Part shown: piece by piece, positions 17,131-27,125 of the stretch
How the letters are laid out: every line of letters starts with the position of its first letter
Position numbering within the stretch: the stretch's first letter is position 1
Origin: Alteromonas sp. KUL42
Lineage (GTDB): Bacteria; Pseudomonadota; Gammaproteobacteria; Enterobacterales; Alteromonadaceae
Direction of reading: 5' to 3'
Assembly: GCF_006538325.1 (NCBI RefSeq)
Contig: NZ_BJKK01000017.1
Coordinates: 21,731-85,730 of the forward strand
Length of the DNA: 64,000 nt
Program-made: the position numbers and the translations under genes
Notes under the pieces: model-generated
Seen by the model: the letters and a program-made list of their open reading frames with translations, nothing else
Told to the model about the DNA's origin: nothing
Databases searched by the model: none

Positions 17131-18636
17131 ATGTCTGAAATTGAATTAAAATTTGTTACCGGTGAGCATGCTCACCACGCTTTTACACAAAGCGTACTCC
17201 CTTTGTTTGAAAAACACAGTATTCATGTAGCGTCCCATCGAGAAATGCGTTTGGAGAATGACTACTACGATACGAACAAGCACGATTTTCAAAATCAAAA
17301 AATGGGCTTTCGCGTACGCGGAAATGATGGTCGATACGAACAAACCCTTAAAACCAATGGTGTGGTCAGTGGTGGTTTGCATACGCGCTCTGAATTTAAT
17401 ATTCCGCTGAATTACCCGCAACCGGATTTAACCCTATTTGATGCTGATGTATGGCCTCGAGATTGGGATGTTACAGAAAAGAATGCCGGCCTAACTAAGC
17501 AGTTCAGTACACACTTTACGCGTAATGCTTACATGTTAGAGCTGGGAGAAAGTAAAGTTGAATTGGTTTTAGATTGTGGAGAAGCATGCACCGATAAGGC
17601 GAGCTCGCCCATTAATGAAATTGAATTAGAGTTGATCTCAGGTGATATCAATAGCCTTTTCACCTTGGCAACATTAATAAATGACAATATGCCTGTGCGT
17701 CTAAGTGATGTTTCTAAAGCTGCGCAAGGTTATCAATTACTGCATGGCTTTAATGCCAAGATAAACCCACTTCCTGATTTCCTTGCCTTAGATGATGATA
17801 CATCCACTGAAGAGGCATTTTGTTTAGCAGTCCAAACGGCACTGGCTCATTGGCAACATCACGAATATATCTTTTGTGAGAGTGAATCTATCAAGATGTT
17901 GGCGGAAATTGAGAAGAGTATTCGCCTATTACTTCAGAGCGTGTCTTTATATCTGCCGGTCTTACAGTGCCCAGAATTACTCTCACTACACAAAAAGCTG
18001 GTCAATCACGCGCAAAAATGGCGTTGGCAAGACGATCTTCAAAGCTTGCGCTATTTACTGTCCAAAAAAAGTTTGTTTAACAAAGCGCTGAATAAACACC
18101 CCGCTATGGTGAGTTATTTGCAAGGTCGTCAGGCCGGCTTGTTGTACGCCCATGAGCCTAAAAAGTTGTTGTTTGATAACGATGCAACCGATATCAAAAT
18201 TCTGGCAATTAAACTAGTCCAAAATAAACCGTGGCGCAAAGTGGCAACTGGGTATGATCACACGGTACTAGAGCACGCAAAGGGATGGCTGTCTCAAGGT
18301 TGGCAAACGGTACAGCAAAGTATGCCATTGAGCAAAACAATGGGGCCGGCTAACTACGTCGCTGTTGAAATAGTATTAAGACAAACGTTGTGGAGTGGCT
18401 TTTTGCTAGGCGATTTGTTTGTTGAAGAGCGTGGCAACTTTCGTGCACCTTGGCTAGATTTATTAACAGGTATTGATGAATTGAACGCCTTGCTAATGCT
18501 CAAGCGCTCAGTTGATGATGCTGACCTGGAATCTCATAACGAGTTAAGAAAATGGACGGCGGAGAAGTTAACCACACTTATCCGTGTAATGGAGAGAACT
18601 CGCACAGTTGCCATGCAACGTGAGATCTATTGGTAA
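17131..18636 (+). CDS. ygiF: CYTH-CHAD domain inorganic triphosphatase
   Basis: A 501-residue protein similar to YgiF of Escherichia coli, a cytoplasmic metal-dependent tripolyphosphatase. The CYTH tunnel domain occupies about residues 1-200 and opens with the signature EIELKF (ExExK). Further conserved basic and acidic residues are seen in YYDT, GFRVRG and EIELEL. The C-terminal CHAD domain (about 225-495) is helical and rich in His, Lys and Arg, as expected for polyphosphate binding. It is divergent from the SH3/anchor gene across about 260 bases and is followed after 31 bases by a membrane AraC-like gene that may share its transcript. The start has no clear ribosome-binding site but matches the family N-terminus. 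Confidence 0.92.
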   Translation: MSEIELKFVTGEHAHHAFTQSVLPLFEKHSIHVASHREMRLENDYYDTNKHDFQNQKMGFRVRGNDGRYEQTLKTNGVVSGGLHTRSEFNIPLNYPQPDLTLFDADVWPRDWDVTEKNAGLTKQFSTHFTRNAYMLELGESKVELVLDCGEACTDKASSPINEIELELISGDINSLFTLATLINDNMPVRLSDVSKAAQGYQLLHGFNAKINPLPDFLALDDDTSTEEAFCLAVQTALAHWQHHEYIFCESESIKMLAEIEKSIRLLLQSVSLYLPVLQCPELLSLHKKLVNHAQKWRWQDDLQSLRYLLSKKSLFNKALNKHPAMVSYLQGRQAGLLYAHEPKKLLFDNDATDIKILAIKLVQNKPWRKVATGYDHTVLEHAKGWLSQGWQTVQQSMPLSKTMGPANYVAVEIVLRQTLWSGFLLGDLFVEERGNFRAPWLDLLTGIDELNALLMLKRSVDDADLESHNELRKWTAEKLTTLIRVMERTRTVAMQREIYW

Positions 18637-18667
18637 TTAAGCGAATTTTCAATAATAGAGAGTTACA

Positions 18668-19738
18668 ATGACCTCAGTTGTACATGAGTATCTGTTGTAT
18701 GTGTTGTTAGGCTTGTATGTTGTAGGCCTAGGTAGATTGGTACTGTTTAAAGTAAATCTTACCAGCATGCCGTATTTAATAGGCGCCTTTCTGTGTTGGC
18801 CATTGTTTATGGTTGATGAAGTGTTGCGCCTGCTACAAACCTCACAATTCACGGTTATTTATGGCTTAACAGAGGTATTTGCAGTGCTCGCAATTACCTT
18901 GTGCTACCGCGCAATCAAGCCTATGTTGATTGCTAAACCGTCTGCTCGAAAAAGGTTGTGGCTGCCCGTGATCGTTACAGCTGTGGTGCAATGCAGTATG
19001 TTACTTATCGCTACTGGTCAAAAGCAGCAATGGCTCAGTGTTTCACCAATAGGTGACCCTCTTGCTTATTGGCCTTTGTACATAACGTCTCTATTAACTG
19101 GGTTCAGTGTTTTGCTCATTGGTATATTTATTACCGAGCATATTCAAATGTATCATCGTCATTTGCCCGAGCAAGCAGTTGATATAAAAGGTCTTCGAAT
19201 GCCTCGCTTGGCAGGTGTGCTGGGCAGCGTCGTTGGCGTAGCTTTCATGAGTATTTTGTTGGTTACTGCCGCTACATTTGGATTTTTGAAAATACCATTT
19301 TGGGAAAGCTTTCATCACTTAATGTTGGGTAGTGCACTGCTGGCAGTGCTCTTTTCACTCACATTCGTGCGCAATAGCTTACCGTCTCCAATTGACTACG
19401 AACGTTTAGATTCAGGTAAAGCAACGCCCTATGAAATTAGTCATACTGTGTCAAAAGCAGAGCGTTATACGATAGAGTCTAAAGTGTATAAAACTCGTTT
19501 TATTACCCTTTCGGAATTTTGCGAGGGGGCTGATATTGACCCTACATCACTTGCGCTGGCACTGCGACTAAGTGAAAAGAAGAATTTTCGTCGTTTTATG
19601 CAGCACTATCGTTTGGAGTATGCCAAAAATGTCTTACTACACAGCGATGCTAAATTAGCCGCAGTCGCCAAGCGCATGGGTATTAATTCTGAGAAGTTCT
19701 TGAGTGACTATTTGGTTAAGCACTTAAATCATCGCTAA
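18668..19738 (+). CDS. membrane protein with C-terminal AraC-like helix-turn-helix region
   Basis: A 356-residue protein with about seven membrane segments in residues 8-240 (for example LLYVLLGLYVVGLG, LIGAFLCWPLFMV and SVVGVAFMSILLVTAA). A cytoplasmic C-terminal part (about 260-356) resembles a shortened AraC-type DNA-binding domain: ITLSEFCEGADIDPTSLALALR, then FRRFMQHYRLEYAKNVLL and a second helix pair KLAAVAKRMGINSEKF. Proteins that join a multi-helix membrane sensor to an AraC domain occur in marine gammaproteobacteria. The second helix-turn-helix lacks the usual aromatic Phe-Ser-Arg-Phe pattern, so DNA binding is uncertain. The stop codon lies inside the first unit of a small tandem repeat. 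Probably co-transcribed with ygiF. Confidence 0.75.
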   Translation: MTSVVHEYLLYVLLGLYVVGLGRLVLFKVNLTSMPYLIGAFLCWPLFMVDEVLRLLQTSQFTVIYGLTEVFAVLAITLCYRAIKPMLIAKPSARKRLWLPVIVTAVVQCSMLLIATGQKQQWLSVSPIGDPLAYWPLYITSLLTGFSVLLIGIFITEHIQMYHRHLPEQAVDIKGLRMPRLAGVLGSVVGVAFMSILLVTAATFGFLKIPFWESFHHLMLGSALLAVLFSLTFVRNSLPSPIDYERLDSGKATPYEISHTVSKAERYTIESKVYKTRFITLSEFCEGADIDPTSLALALRLSEKKNFRRFMQHYRLEYAKNVLLHSDAKLAAVAKRMGINSEKFLSDYLVKHLNHR

Positions 19739-19801
19739 GGGCTTTTACCTTCTACCTTCGCTAAGGGCTTTTACCTTCGCTACGGGCTTTCACTGTCGCT
19801 A
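19732..19801. repeat. imperfect 19-bp tandem repeat between convergent genes
   Basis: TCGCTAAGGGCTTTTACCT occurs at 19732 and 19758, a variant TCGCTACGGGCTTTCACTG at 19777, and a partial TCGCTA at 19796. The first unit contains the stop codon of the AraC-like gene. A seven-base extra piece (TCTACCT) separates the first two units; the later ones are at exact 19-base steps. Confidence 0.8.
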
Positions 19802-19828
19802 AAACGTATCGACCAGATAAACTGTAGA

Positions 19829-20509
19829 CTAAGGCGTAAAAAACGCATTGGCCAGTATGTTTTGGGTGAACGTTTTACGCAAGTAAAAGCCCCTCGGACG
19901 GGTTTTAATTCGCTCACCGTCCGGGTTTAATGCGTCGGTGAGTACTTTTCCATTTGCAGCCTTAGGTCGAATATGAAGTGCATTACCCTGTCTAGAGGTA
20001 ATGGATTCAACGTATCCTGTGATAATTTGTTCGGTAAGCTCTTCCCAATCTGCTCTTAGTAGCATGTCTTCGTCTTCATTCGGACGCCAATAAAAACCTG
20101 TTGCTACTCGGCGTTCAGCCAGTGGAATGGTTCTTTCTCCTTCTACTGGTAGCCACAAGACTTGTTGAAGTTTATTTCGCACATTTGAGGTTTCCCATGT
20201 CACACCTGGTGCCATCAGTAAAGGCGCAAAACAGACATACGTGGTTTCTAAAGGTGTAAACTGTCTGTCAATCGGAATAGTTTTGAGTTCTATACCAAGT
20301 TCCGGAAAGTCTTGTTGAGGCTTAGAGCCTGCGCTTGCACCTAACCACTTTTCAATCAGCATACCAGGCCACCCTTTGTGACGTTGTAGGTTCTCAGGTA
20401 TAGCGACATGTGCCATATCGGCTAATTCCCCTAACGTAAGCCCTGCAATAGCGTGACAGCGCGCAAGTAAGTCATCAGAGGATACTGGGGGAGACATGGG
20501 GAGATGCAT
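19829..20509 (-). CDS. mutH: DNA mismatch repair endonuclease MutH
   Basis: A 226-residue methyl-directed endonuclease that nicks the unmethylated strand at hemimethylated GATC sites after activation by MutS and MutL. The catalytic triad pattern D-x6-E-x-K is plain in [10 protein letters not shown], matching Asp70, Glu77 and Lys79 of the Escherichia coli enzyme (229 residues). The C-terminal part ([12 protein letters not shown]) also fits the family. The start at 20509 gives MHLPMSPP and normal length; the open frame runs back to 20719 but would add 70 unrelated residues that overlap the divergent rppH. It lies next to the rppH-ptsP-lgt-thyA group, as in enterics. Presence of MutH implies a Dam-type methylase elsewhere in the genome. 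Confidence 0.95.
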   Translation of the reverse strand: MHLPMSPPVSSDDLLARCHAIAGLTLGELADMAHVAIPENLQRHKGWPGMLIEKWLGASAGSKPQQDFPELGIELKTIPIDRQFTPLETTYVCFAPLLMAPGVTWETSNVRNKLQQVLWLPVEGERTIPLAERRVATGFYWRPNEDEDMLLRADWEELTEQIITGYVESITSRQGNALHIRPKAANGKVLTDALNPDGERIKTRPRGFYLRKTFTQNILANAFFTP

Positions 20510-20622
20510 ATTTGTTATAAATTTCCTAATTGAAAAGCCATAGTGAACATTAACACTATGATTGGAGCATAGTTTGTGGAAGAATGAAAACATATAACAG
20601 TATAGTGTGCCCGGGAGTCTAT

Positions 20623-21165
20623 GTGATAGATGCCGATGGATTCCGTGCGAATGTGGGCATAGTGATTTGCAACAAAATGGGTCAAGTATTTTGGGCAAGA
20701 CGTTATGGTCAACATTCATGGCAGTTCCCTCAAGGCGGAATTGATGAAGGGGAATCTGCTGAACAAGCTATGTACCGCGAGCTTCACGAAGAAGTAGGAC
20801 TGACACCGAAAGATGTCACCATTTTAAGTGTTACCCGTAACTGGCTTAGATATAAACTGCCAAAACGATTAATTCGCCAAGGTAGCAACCCTGTTTGTAT
20901 AGGACAAAAACAAAAGTGGTTCTTGTTGCAACTCGATTGCAACGAAAAAGACGTCAATGTGTTAAAAACCGGTCATCCTGAATTTGATGACTGGCGATGG
21001 GTAAGTTACTGGTATCCCATTCGCAATGTGGTGTCGTTTAAACGCGACGTATACCGACGGGTGATGAAAGAATTTTCGCCGGTAGTCATGTCGGCACAAC
21101 AACGTGTGCAACAACGACAAAACGTACCGCCTAACAAGCGTGGTAAAAAACGTAGACGCGGGTGA
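20623..21165 (+). CDS. rppH: RNA pyrophosphohydrolase RppH (Nudix)
   Basis: An enzyme of about 180 residues that removes pyrophosphate from mRNA 5' ends and so opens them to RNase E. The Nudix box reads [17 protein letters not shown] followed by HEEVGL and matches G-x5-E-x7-REUxEExGU. A GTG start at 20623 gives the standard family N-terminus (M)[11 protein letters not shown] and has GGGAG five bases upstream. An ATG at 20584 would add 13 residues but lacks a ribosome-binding site. The C-terminal tail is basic (KRGKKRRRG). It heads the conserved series rppH-ptsP-lgt-thyA and is divergent from mutH, with 113 bases between start codons. Confidence 0.93.
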   Translation: MIDADGFRANVGIVICNKMGQVFWARRYGQHSWQFPQGGIDEGESAEQAMYRELHEEVGLTPKDVTILSVTRNWLRYKLPKRLIRQGSNPVCIGQKQKWFLLQLDCNEKDVNVLKTGHPEFDDWRWVSYWYPIRNVVSFKRDVYRRVMKEFSPVVMSAQQRVQQRQNVPPNKRGKKRRRG

Positions 21166-21206
21166 AAGCATGGAACGTGTAACCAAGCGTGAATAAGGAT
21201 AATTGG

Positions 21207-23525
21207 GTGAGTACGCAAAGCAATACAGGCTCGATGCTAACCACATTAAAACGGATAGTGCAGGAAATGAATCAAATTCCTGCACTTGATACCGCTTTGT
21301 TTCGTCTCGCCTCTCGGGTTAAGCAAACCTTAAACGTAGACTCTTGCTCAATTTATTTGGCCGATTACGACGCGCAAGAATTTATTTTAAAAGCTACCGA
21401 CGGCTTACACCCAGATGCCGTTGAGCAAGTACGTATCGGTTTCTCAGAAGGGCTTATTGGCTTAGTTGGGCAACGGGAAGAGCCGCTGAACATCGTCAAT
21501 GCACACAGTCACCCACGTTTTAAGCACTACCCTGAAGTGCAAGAAGAAAGCTACAACGCATTCTTAGGTACGCCAATCATTAACCAACGCCGTGTTCTCG
21601 GTGTTATAACGCTTCAGCAATCCGAAATGCGCCGCTTTAGCGAAGACGAAGAAGCATTCTTAGTTACACTGGCGGCGCAACTTGCCCTTGAAATTACCAA
21701 CGCAGATATTCGCGGTGCGTTAATCTTGTCATCGTCACCAGACAGTATTGCCCAACAAAAAAATGTGCGTGGTATTGCAGGGTCGCCCGGACTTGCTATT
21801 GGCAAGGGGGTTTCACAAGACAAATCGGTGAATCTAAAGAACTGGGTTGTCAAACATACAAACCAGCCTAGTGAACAGATTCAGTTATATCGCAAAGGTG
21901 TGGAAGTTACCCGCAAACACGTGGATGCGCTGTCAAACCGTTTGGATGACGGGATACCTGATGATGTTAAGTCTATTTTCCAGCTTTATCACCATTTGCT
22001 CGATGCCAATAGCTTAGGGCGTGAAGTAGAAGAAAAAATTCGCCAGGGGTGGGATGCAGCTTCTTCATTAAAAATGGTGGTAGAAAGCTATGCAGCGCGA
22101 TTCCAAGCGATGGACGACCCCTACATGCAGGAACGCGCCATTGACATTGTTGACTTGTCTGACCGCATACTTGCGAATATTTTATTTGAAGCAAACGGTC
22201 AAAAAGCGTCGGAGAAGACGGTTACTGACGCCAGTATATTAGTGGCACATGAAGTGTCAGCTCCCATGCTAGCTGAATTTCCCCGAGATAAACTCAAAGG
22301 TATTATTTCTATAAGAGGGTCGAATAACTCTCACGCAGCAATTCTAGCACGAGCAATGGGTGTGCCCGCGGTAATGGGATGTCAAAACGTGACGCCTTCA
22401 TTGCTGGAAGACAAAGAAATTTTGCTCGATGGGTATTCAGGGGAAGTGATCGTCTCGCCAGAGCGCAATATTAAAGCCGAATTTATTCAGCTTATTGAAG
22501 AAGAATCGGCAATAGCTGAAAAAATTGACGCCGAAGCGGACAAACCTTGTGAAAGCGTTGACGGTTGTCGCATGTCACTTTACATCAACGCCGGGCTATC
22601 CGCTGAAGTCGAATTAAACGCAGAGCAAATAGGTGCAGGCGTTGGGTTGTATCGAACTGAAATTCCATTCATGCTTCGCGAGCGCTTTCCTTCTGAACAA
22701 GAGCAGGTTGCATTATACCGACAAGTGCTAGAAGCAGCGCCTGATTTGCCTATCACCATGCGTACGCTGGATGTAGGGGGGGATAAACCCCTACCGTACT
22801 TTCCTATAAACGAAGAAAACCCATTTCTGGGTTGGCGCGGCATACGTCTTACCCTTGATCACCCTGAAATATTCCTCGTGCAAATTCGCGCTATGCTGCG
22901 TGCCAGCATCGGTCTGCAAAATTTACAGATTATGTTGCCAATGATATCCACAGTATCAGAGGTTCAAGAAGCAAAACGGCTAATCAACCAAGCCTTTTTT
23001 GAGATATCTGACGAAGTCGCCAGCGACAACAAAACCTTGCACAAGCCTAAACTAGGTATCATGTTGGAAGTTCCTTCTGTGCTTTATCAATTACCTCAAT
23101 TGGCGAAGTACGTAGATTTCTTCTCTGTGGGCAGCAACGATTTAACCCAGTACTTGCTTGCCGTTGACCGAAACAATACGCGGGTGGCGGGGTTGTATAA
23201 CAGTTATCACCCTGCGGTACTCGGTGCATTGTATGATGTAGTTGAAAAGGCCAATCAAGCACAGGTGCCTGTCACCATATGCGGAGAGATTGCCGGTGAA
23301 CCTGCCGGTGCCTTGCTACTTATGGGGATGGGATATCGCCGATTGAGTATGAATGGGTTCAACTTAAGAAAAATTAACTGGCTCATTCGCAAAGTTACTA
23401 TTGAGGAATGCAAACAATTACTTGCATTGGCTCTTACCTCAGCCAGTCAGGAAGAAGTATTCGTCCACCTAAATGAATACCTTGAAACCAAGGGGTTAGG
23501 TGGCCTCATACGAGCAGGTGCTTAG
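21207..23525 (+). CDS. ptsP: phosphoenolpyruvate-protein phosphotransferase PtsP (EI-Ntr)
   Basis: First enzyme of the nitrogen-related phosphotransferase system. It moves phosphate from PEP to the carrier NPr and onward to PtsN; its N-terminal GAF domain responds to glutamine and 2-oxoglutarate in studied cases. The GAF domain covers about residues 15-175 (SIYLADYDAQE, FLGTPIINQRR). The PEP-utilising domains follow, with the active-site His in GSNNSHAAILARAMG and the C-terminal barrel with SVGSNDLTQYLLAVDR and ICGEIAGEP. Three starts are possible: GTG 21189, GTG 21207 with AAGGA seven bases before it, and ATG 21234, which matches the usual MLTTLKRI family start. 21207 is chosen for its ribosome-binding site; 21234 remains possible. 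Confidence 0.93.
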   Translation: MSTQSNTGSMLTTLKRIVQEMNQIPALDTALFRLASRVKQTLNVDSCSIYLADYDAQEFILKATDGLHPDAVEQVRIGFSEGLIGLVGQREEPLNIVNAHSHPRFKHYPEVQEESYNAFLGTPIINQRRVLGVITLQQSEMRRFSEDEEAFLVTLAAQLALEITNADIRGALILSSSPDSIAQQKNVRGIAGSPGLAIGKGVSQDKSVNLKNWVVKHTNQPSEQIQLYRKGVEVTRKHVDALSNRLDDGIPDDVKSIFQLYHHLLDANSLGREVEEKIRQGWDAASSLKMVVESYAARFQAMDDPYMQERAIDIVDLSDRILANILFEANGQKASEKTVTDASILVAHEVSAPMLAEFPRDKLKGIISIRGSNNSHAAILARAMGVPAVMGCQNVTPSLLEDKEILLDGYSGEVIVSPERNIKAEFIQLIEEESAIAEKIDAEADKPCESVDGCRMSLYINAGLSAEVELNAEQIGAGVGLYRTEIPFMLRERFPSEQEQVALYRQVLEAAPDLPITMRTLDVGGDKPLPYFPINEENPFLGWRGIRLTLDHPEIFLVQIRAMLRASIGLQNLQIMLPMISTVSEVQEAKRLINQAFFEISDEVASDNKTLHKPKLGIMLEVPSVLYQLPQLAKYVDFFSVGSNDLTQYLLAVDRNNTRVAGLYNSYHPAVLGALYDVVEKANQAQVPVTICGEIAGEPAGALLLMGMGYRRLSMNGFNLRKINWLIRKVTIEECKQLLALALTSASQEEVFVHLNEYLETKGLGGLIRAGA

Positions 23526-23629
23526 CACCATTCGCTAATTCACAATCAAGGGTGCCATTTGCGGGCAAAATCATGTGCTTCTAAGCGCAATATGATAGGC
23601 TTCCGTGCGATGTTTAAGGGGAATAATGT

Positions 23630-24436
23630 ATGGAACCTATGGTTGTCATTTTTCTAGCCTGTTTACTGCTAGGAGCAGTTGTGGGTATTTTGGCTGGTAT
23701 GCTGGGCATTGGTGGTGGGTTAATCATTGTACCAGCGTTGTCATACCTGCTAGTACACTTTTTGGACATGACAACGGAAAGTGTCATGCCTGTCGCCGTT
23801 GCAACATCATTATCCACCATAATATTTACGGGGATGTCATCAGCATTCGCGCATTACAAACTTGGTAATATTAAAGCCAATATCGTCCTGTATACTGGTG
23901 TAGGTATCGCCTTTGGGGCAATTATTGGTGCGCAAATCGCCAGTCATATATCGGGGCGAACACTCAAAGATGTGTTTGCCGTATTAGTAATTTTAATAGC
24001 TGCCCAAATGATTTTTGGTAAGCAGAAAGCGTCGCAAAATGATGCGTCAAAGATAACTTTGGGTGCGGTTGGTAGTGGTGCCGGCGTACTAAGTGCGTTA
24101 ATGGGTATTGGCGGCGGAGCGTTATTGGTACCAGCATTAGTTTGGTTTAGAGTAAATGTGCGAATTGCGATAGGATGTGCTGCTTTTAGTGGTTTAATTA
24201 TTGCCATATTTGGCACAGCGAGTTTTATAATTGCAGGTTGGAACGCAACAGATGTGCCTGAACATAGCATAGGTTATGTTTATTTACCTGCGACTCTGGG
24301 GATCGTTGTAACCTCGGTGTTTGCCGCTAATATAGGCGCCAAATTGGGGCAAAAGGTCAATGTACGTATTTTGAAAATGATGCTTGCCTGTTTGCTAGTG
24401 CTTGTGAGCATAAGAATGATTTTAGGAATTGAATAA
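23630..24436 (+). CDS. TauE/SafE family sulfite/anion exporter
   Basis: A 268-residue integral membrane protein with about eight helices in two homologous halves. Each half carries the family GIGGG motif: [16 protein letters not shown] near residue 22 and [16 protein letters not shown] near residue 155. Family members export sulfite, sulfoacetate or related organosulfur anions; the substrate here is unknown. The gene sits between ptsP and lgt, an insertion into an otherwise conserved order, and is followed four bases later by lgt, so it is probably co-transcribed. AAGGGG lies just upstream of the ATG. Confidence 0.9.
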   Translation: MEPMVVIFLACLLLGAVVGILAGMLGIGGGLIIVPALSYLLVHFLDMTTESVMPVAVATSLSTIIFTGMSSAFAHYKLGNIKANIVLYTGVGIAFGAIIGAQIASHISGRTLKDVFAVLVILIAAQMIFGKQKASQNDASKITLGAVGSGAGVLSALMGIGGGALLVPALVWFRVNVRIAIGCAAFSGLIIAIFGTASFIIAGWNATDVPEHSIGYVYLPATLGIVVTSVFAANIGAKLGQKVNVRILKMMLACLLVLVSIRMILGIE

Positions 24437-24440
24437 TATA

Positions 24441-25253
24441 ATGGAACAGAGCAGTTTTCTGGTTTTTCCCAGTATCGACCCCGTTATTTTTAGTCTTGGT
24501 CCGTTAAGTGTGCGTTGGTACGGGTTGATGTATCTGGTGGGGTTCATTGCCGCCTACCTGTTAGCGCAAAAGCGGTTATCACAGACGTCATGGAGTCGCG
24601 ACCAACTGAGCGACCTATTGTTTTGGAGTTTTGTGGGCGTTATTCTTGGTGGGCGCATTGGCTATGTCTTTTTCTATCAGTTCGGTATGTTCTTGGACGA
24701 CCCGCTTTATCTCTTTAAAATATGGGCAGGCGGAATGTCGTTCCACGGTGGCTTGCTAGGTGTGTTAACAGCGTTATATTGGCAAGCGAAACGAATGAAT
24801 ACTACCTTCTTGCAATTGGGCGATTTTGTAGCGCCATTGGTGCCCATTGGCTTAGGTGCCGGACGCATCGGTAACTTTTTAAATGCAGAGCTTTGGGGGC
24901 GTTCCACAGACGTTCCTTGGGCGGTTATTTTTCCTAATGCTGGCAATGTTCCTCGCCATCCTTCACAGCTATATGAATTTGCATTAGAAGGTGTACTTTT
25001 ATTTGTGATTCTGTGGCTGTTTTCAGCTAAGAAGCGCCCCGTTGGTGCAGTAAGTGGACTCTTTCTTCTGGGTTATGGGAGCTTTCGTTTTACGGTAGAA
25101 TACTTTAGAGAACCCGATGCACATATTGGTTTATATCAAATGGGACTAAGCCAAGGGCAACTTCTTTGTTTACCTATGATCGCATTAGGCATAGGATTGA
25201 TGGTTCGCGCATATATGCGTGGAACAGACCGTATTAAATCAGAAAAAATATAA
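24441..25253 (+). CDS. lgt: prolipoprotein diacylglyceryl transferase Lgt
   Basis: A 270-residue inner-membrane enzyme that transfers diacylglycerol from phosphatidylglycerol to the lipobox cysteine of prolipoproteins, the first step of lipoprotein maturation. About seven membrane helices are seen. Family signatures include [34 protein letters not shown] with the important His, and [17 protein letters not shown]. The ATG at 24441 is chosen; an upstream TTG at 24429 has AGGA only one base away and is unlikely. Three proteins in this window with clear lipoboxes (the efflux lipoprotein and the PrsT-like TPR protein among them) depend on this step. It precedes thyA by eight bases, as in enterics. 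Confidence 0.96.
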   Translation: MEQSSFLVFPSIDPVIFSLGPLSVRWYGLMYLVGFIAAYLLAQKRLSQTSWSRDQLSDLLFWSFVGVILGGRIGYVFFYQFGMFLDDPLYLFKIWAGGMSFHGGLLGVLTALYWQAKRMNTTFLQLGDFVAPLVPIGLGAGRIGNFLNAELWGRSTDVPWAVIFPNAGNVPRHPSQLYEFALEGVLLFVILWLFSAKKRPVGAVSGLFLLGYGSFRFTVEYFREPDAHIGLYQMGLSQGQLLCLPMIALGIGLMVRAYMRGTDRIKSEKI

Positions 25254-25261
25254 GAATAACG

Positions 25262-26095
25262 ATGAAAGAATATCTCGCTCTCATGCGCCATGTACGTGAT
25301 ACGGGTGTGAAAAAAGAAGATAGAACAGGCACCGGAACACTCAGTGTATTTGGTTATCAAATGCGCTTTAACCTTCAAGAGGGTTTTCCGTTGGTGACCA
25401 CCAAGAAATGTCACCTAAAATCAATCATTCATGAATTGCTTTGGTTTCTCAAAGGTGAAACCAATATTGCTTATTTGAAAGAGCATGGCGTGAGTATATG
25501 GGATGAGTGGGCCACCGAAGAGGGCGAACTTGGTCCAGTATACGGTCATCAGTGGCGTAGTTGGGATAGAGGTGATGGCACATCTGTCGATCAAATTGCA
25601 GAAGTGGTTGAGCAAATAAAAACTAACCCTGACTCACGACGTTTAATCGTAAGTGGTTGGAACCCAGCGGTATTGCCTGATACGCAGTATTCACCGAAAG
25701 AAAATGCGGCTATGGGTAAACAGGCGCTGCCACCTTGCCACACGCTGTTCCAGTTTTATGTACTCGACGGCAAATTGAGCTGTCAATTGTATCAACGCAG
25801 CGGTGATATTTTCTTAGGTGTGCCTTTCAATATAGCAAGCTATGCTCTGCTGACCATGATGATGGCACAAGTGTGCGATTTAGAGCCGGGTGATTTTATT
25901 CATACTCTAGGTGATGCTCACTTGTATTCTAATCATTTAGAGCAGGTAGAGTTACAATTAAGTCGCGAGCCGTTTGCACGCCCTACCATGGCAATAAACC
26001 CAGATGTAAAAGATATATTTGGGTTTACCTTCGAAGACTTTGAATTAAAAAACTATCAGTCTCACCCACACATTAAAGCGCCAGTCGCCATATAA
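25262..26095 (+). CDS. thyA: thymidylate synthase ThyA
   Basis: A 277-residue enzyme that methylates dUMP to dTMP with methylenetetrahydrofolate. The catalytic Cys159 lies in [10 protein letters not shown], and the folate and dUMP sites are seen in [42 protein letters not shown] and GDAHLYSNH. It is about 13 residues longer than the Escherichia coli enzyme owing to an insert just before the catalytic loop ([17 protein letters not shown]), a feature of some ThyA subgroups. It follows lgt by eight bases and precedes the frameshifted response regulator gene by nine, so it is within a run of close plus-strand genes. Confidence 0.96.
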   Translation: MKEYLALMRHVRDTGVKKEDRTGTGTLSVFGYQMRFNLQEGFPLVTTKKCHLKSIIHELLWFLKGETNIAYLKEHGVSIWDEWATEEGELGPVYGHQWRSWDRGDGTSVDQIAEVVEQIKTNPDSRRLIVSGWNPAVLPDTQYSPKENAAMGKQALPPCHTLFQFYVLDGKLSCQLYQRSGDIFLGVPFNIASYALLTMMMAQVCDLEPGDFIHTLGDAHLYSNHLEQVELQLSREPFARPTMAINPDVKDIFGFTFEDFELKNYQSHPHIKAPVAI

Positions 26096-26104
26096 GGAGT
26101 TACG

Positions 26105-27125
26105 ATGAGTACTCCAATATTAATTTGTGACGACTCCGGTTTTGCAAGGCGCCAAATGGCGCGCAGTATTCCCGATGGTTGGCAGGTGGAGATTTCCTTT
26201 GCCGAAAACGGTGCGCAAGCTATCGACCTTATCCGCGAGGGCAAAGGCGATGTGGTTTTTCTCGACCTTAATATGCCTGTTATGGATGGCTATAAAACCA
26301 TGGAGGTTATTCGCCAAGAAGATCTACCGTGCCTAGTTATCGTTGTGTCTGGTGATGTGCAGCCGCAAGCCAGAGAAAAAACTGATGGCCATGGGGGCGC
26401 TAGATTTTATTCGTAAGCCCATCGACAATGAAAAATTAACCAATATTCTCACGTCTTACGGTATATACAATGGCGAGGCGCAGTCCAGTAGTGCAGTGAG
26501 TACAATTGATGAAGCTGCCACTGTAGAAGACAAGCTCGATGCATGTCGTGAAATGGTGAATGTTGCAATGGGACGCGCAGGTGAAAGCTTGGCTCAGCTC
26601 CTTGGTGAGTTTATCAACTTACCTATTCCGAATGTTAATCTGATTGAAAGCAATGAGTTGTCGATGGCAGTTGCGGAAATTAATCGCAACGACCGCGTGT
26701 CTGCCGTATCAAAGGGCTTTATTAGTGAAGGAATAAGTGGAGAGGCGCTGGTTATATTCAACGATACTAACTCTCAAAACATTGTAGAGCTTTTAAAGTA
26801 TCCGCCTTCAGAGTCACCTGAAAGACTGGCGTTAGAGGCACTGATGGATGTGTCTAATATTCTTATTGGTGCTTGTCTTAATGGCCTTTCTGAACAATTA
26901 AGCGTGGCGTTTAGTCACACGCATCCTGTACTACTTGGCCAGCACAAGGGGTTATCGACCCTGTTGAGTGACAACGTGCAGCGCTGGGGTAAGCTAATGG
27001 CTATCGAAATAGGTTATGCCATTAAAGCACGTGATATCTCGTTTGATTTATTACTCCTGTTCCCTGGTGACGCTATCAATCAAATCTACGCTCGCCTAAT
27101 ACATGACGACAAGGACAGTCTATGA
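26105..27125 (+). pseudogene. response regulator-CheC fusion gene broken by a one-base frameshift
   Basis: Two frames together encode one protein of about 340 residues. The first (26105-26416, 103 codons) is most of a receiver domain with acidic pocket DD at 9-10 and phospho-acceptor Asp54 in VFLDLNMP; it ends abruptly at 26416. The second frame, shifted by +1, continues the receiver at once with MAMGALDFIRKPIDNEKL and then a CheC/CheX-like phosphatase domain (about 150 residues, ALEALMDVSNILIGACLNGL). Dropping one A from the six-A run at 26376-26381 restores a continuous reading through REKLMAMGALDF. The protein would be a phospho-signal regulator with CheY-phosphatase-like activity. It overlaps the diguanylate cyclase gene by ATGA, implying a shared pathway. 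A true mutation, a sequence error or programmed slippage cannot be separated here. Confidence 0.75.
26376..26381 (+). other. A6 run at the frameshift point
   Basis: Six A residues in AGAGAAAAAACTGATGG. The upstream frame reads AAA-ACT-GAT and soon stops; with five A residues it reads AAA-CTG-ATG and joins the CheC frame. Confidence 0.75.

Noticed and set aside
20515..20719. N-terminal extension of mutH to 20719
   Set aside because: It would add about 70 residues unlike MutH, rich in His and Cys, overlapping the rppH start.
26343..27125. CheC-like frame as an independent gene
   Set aside because: It starts inside the receiver domain and its first residues complete that domain in frame once one A is dropped, so it is the second half of one broken gene.
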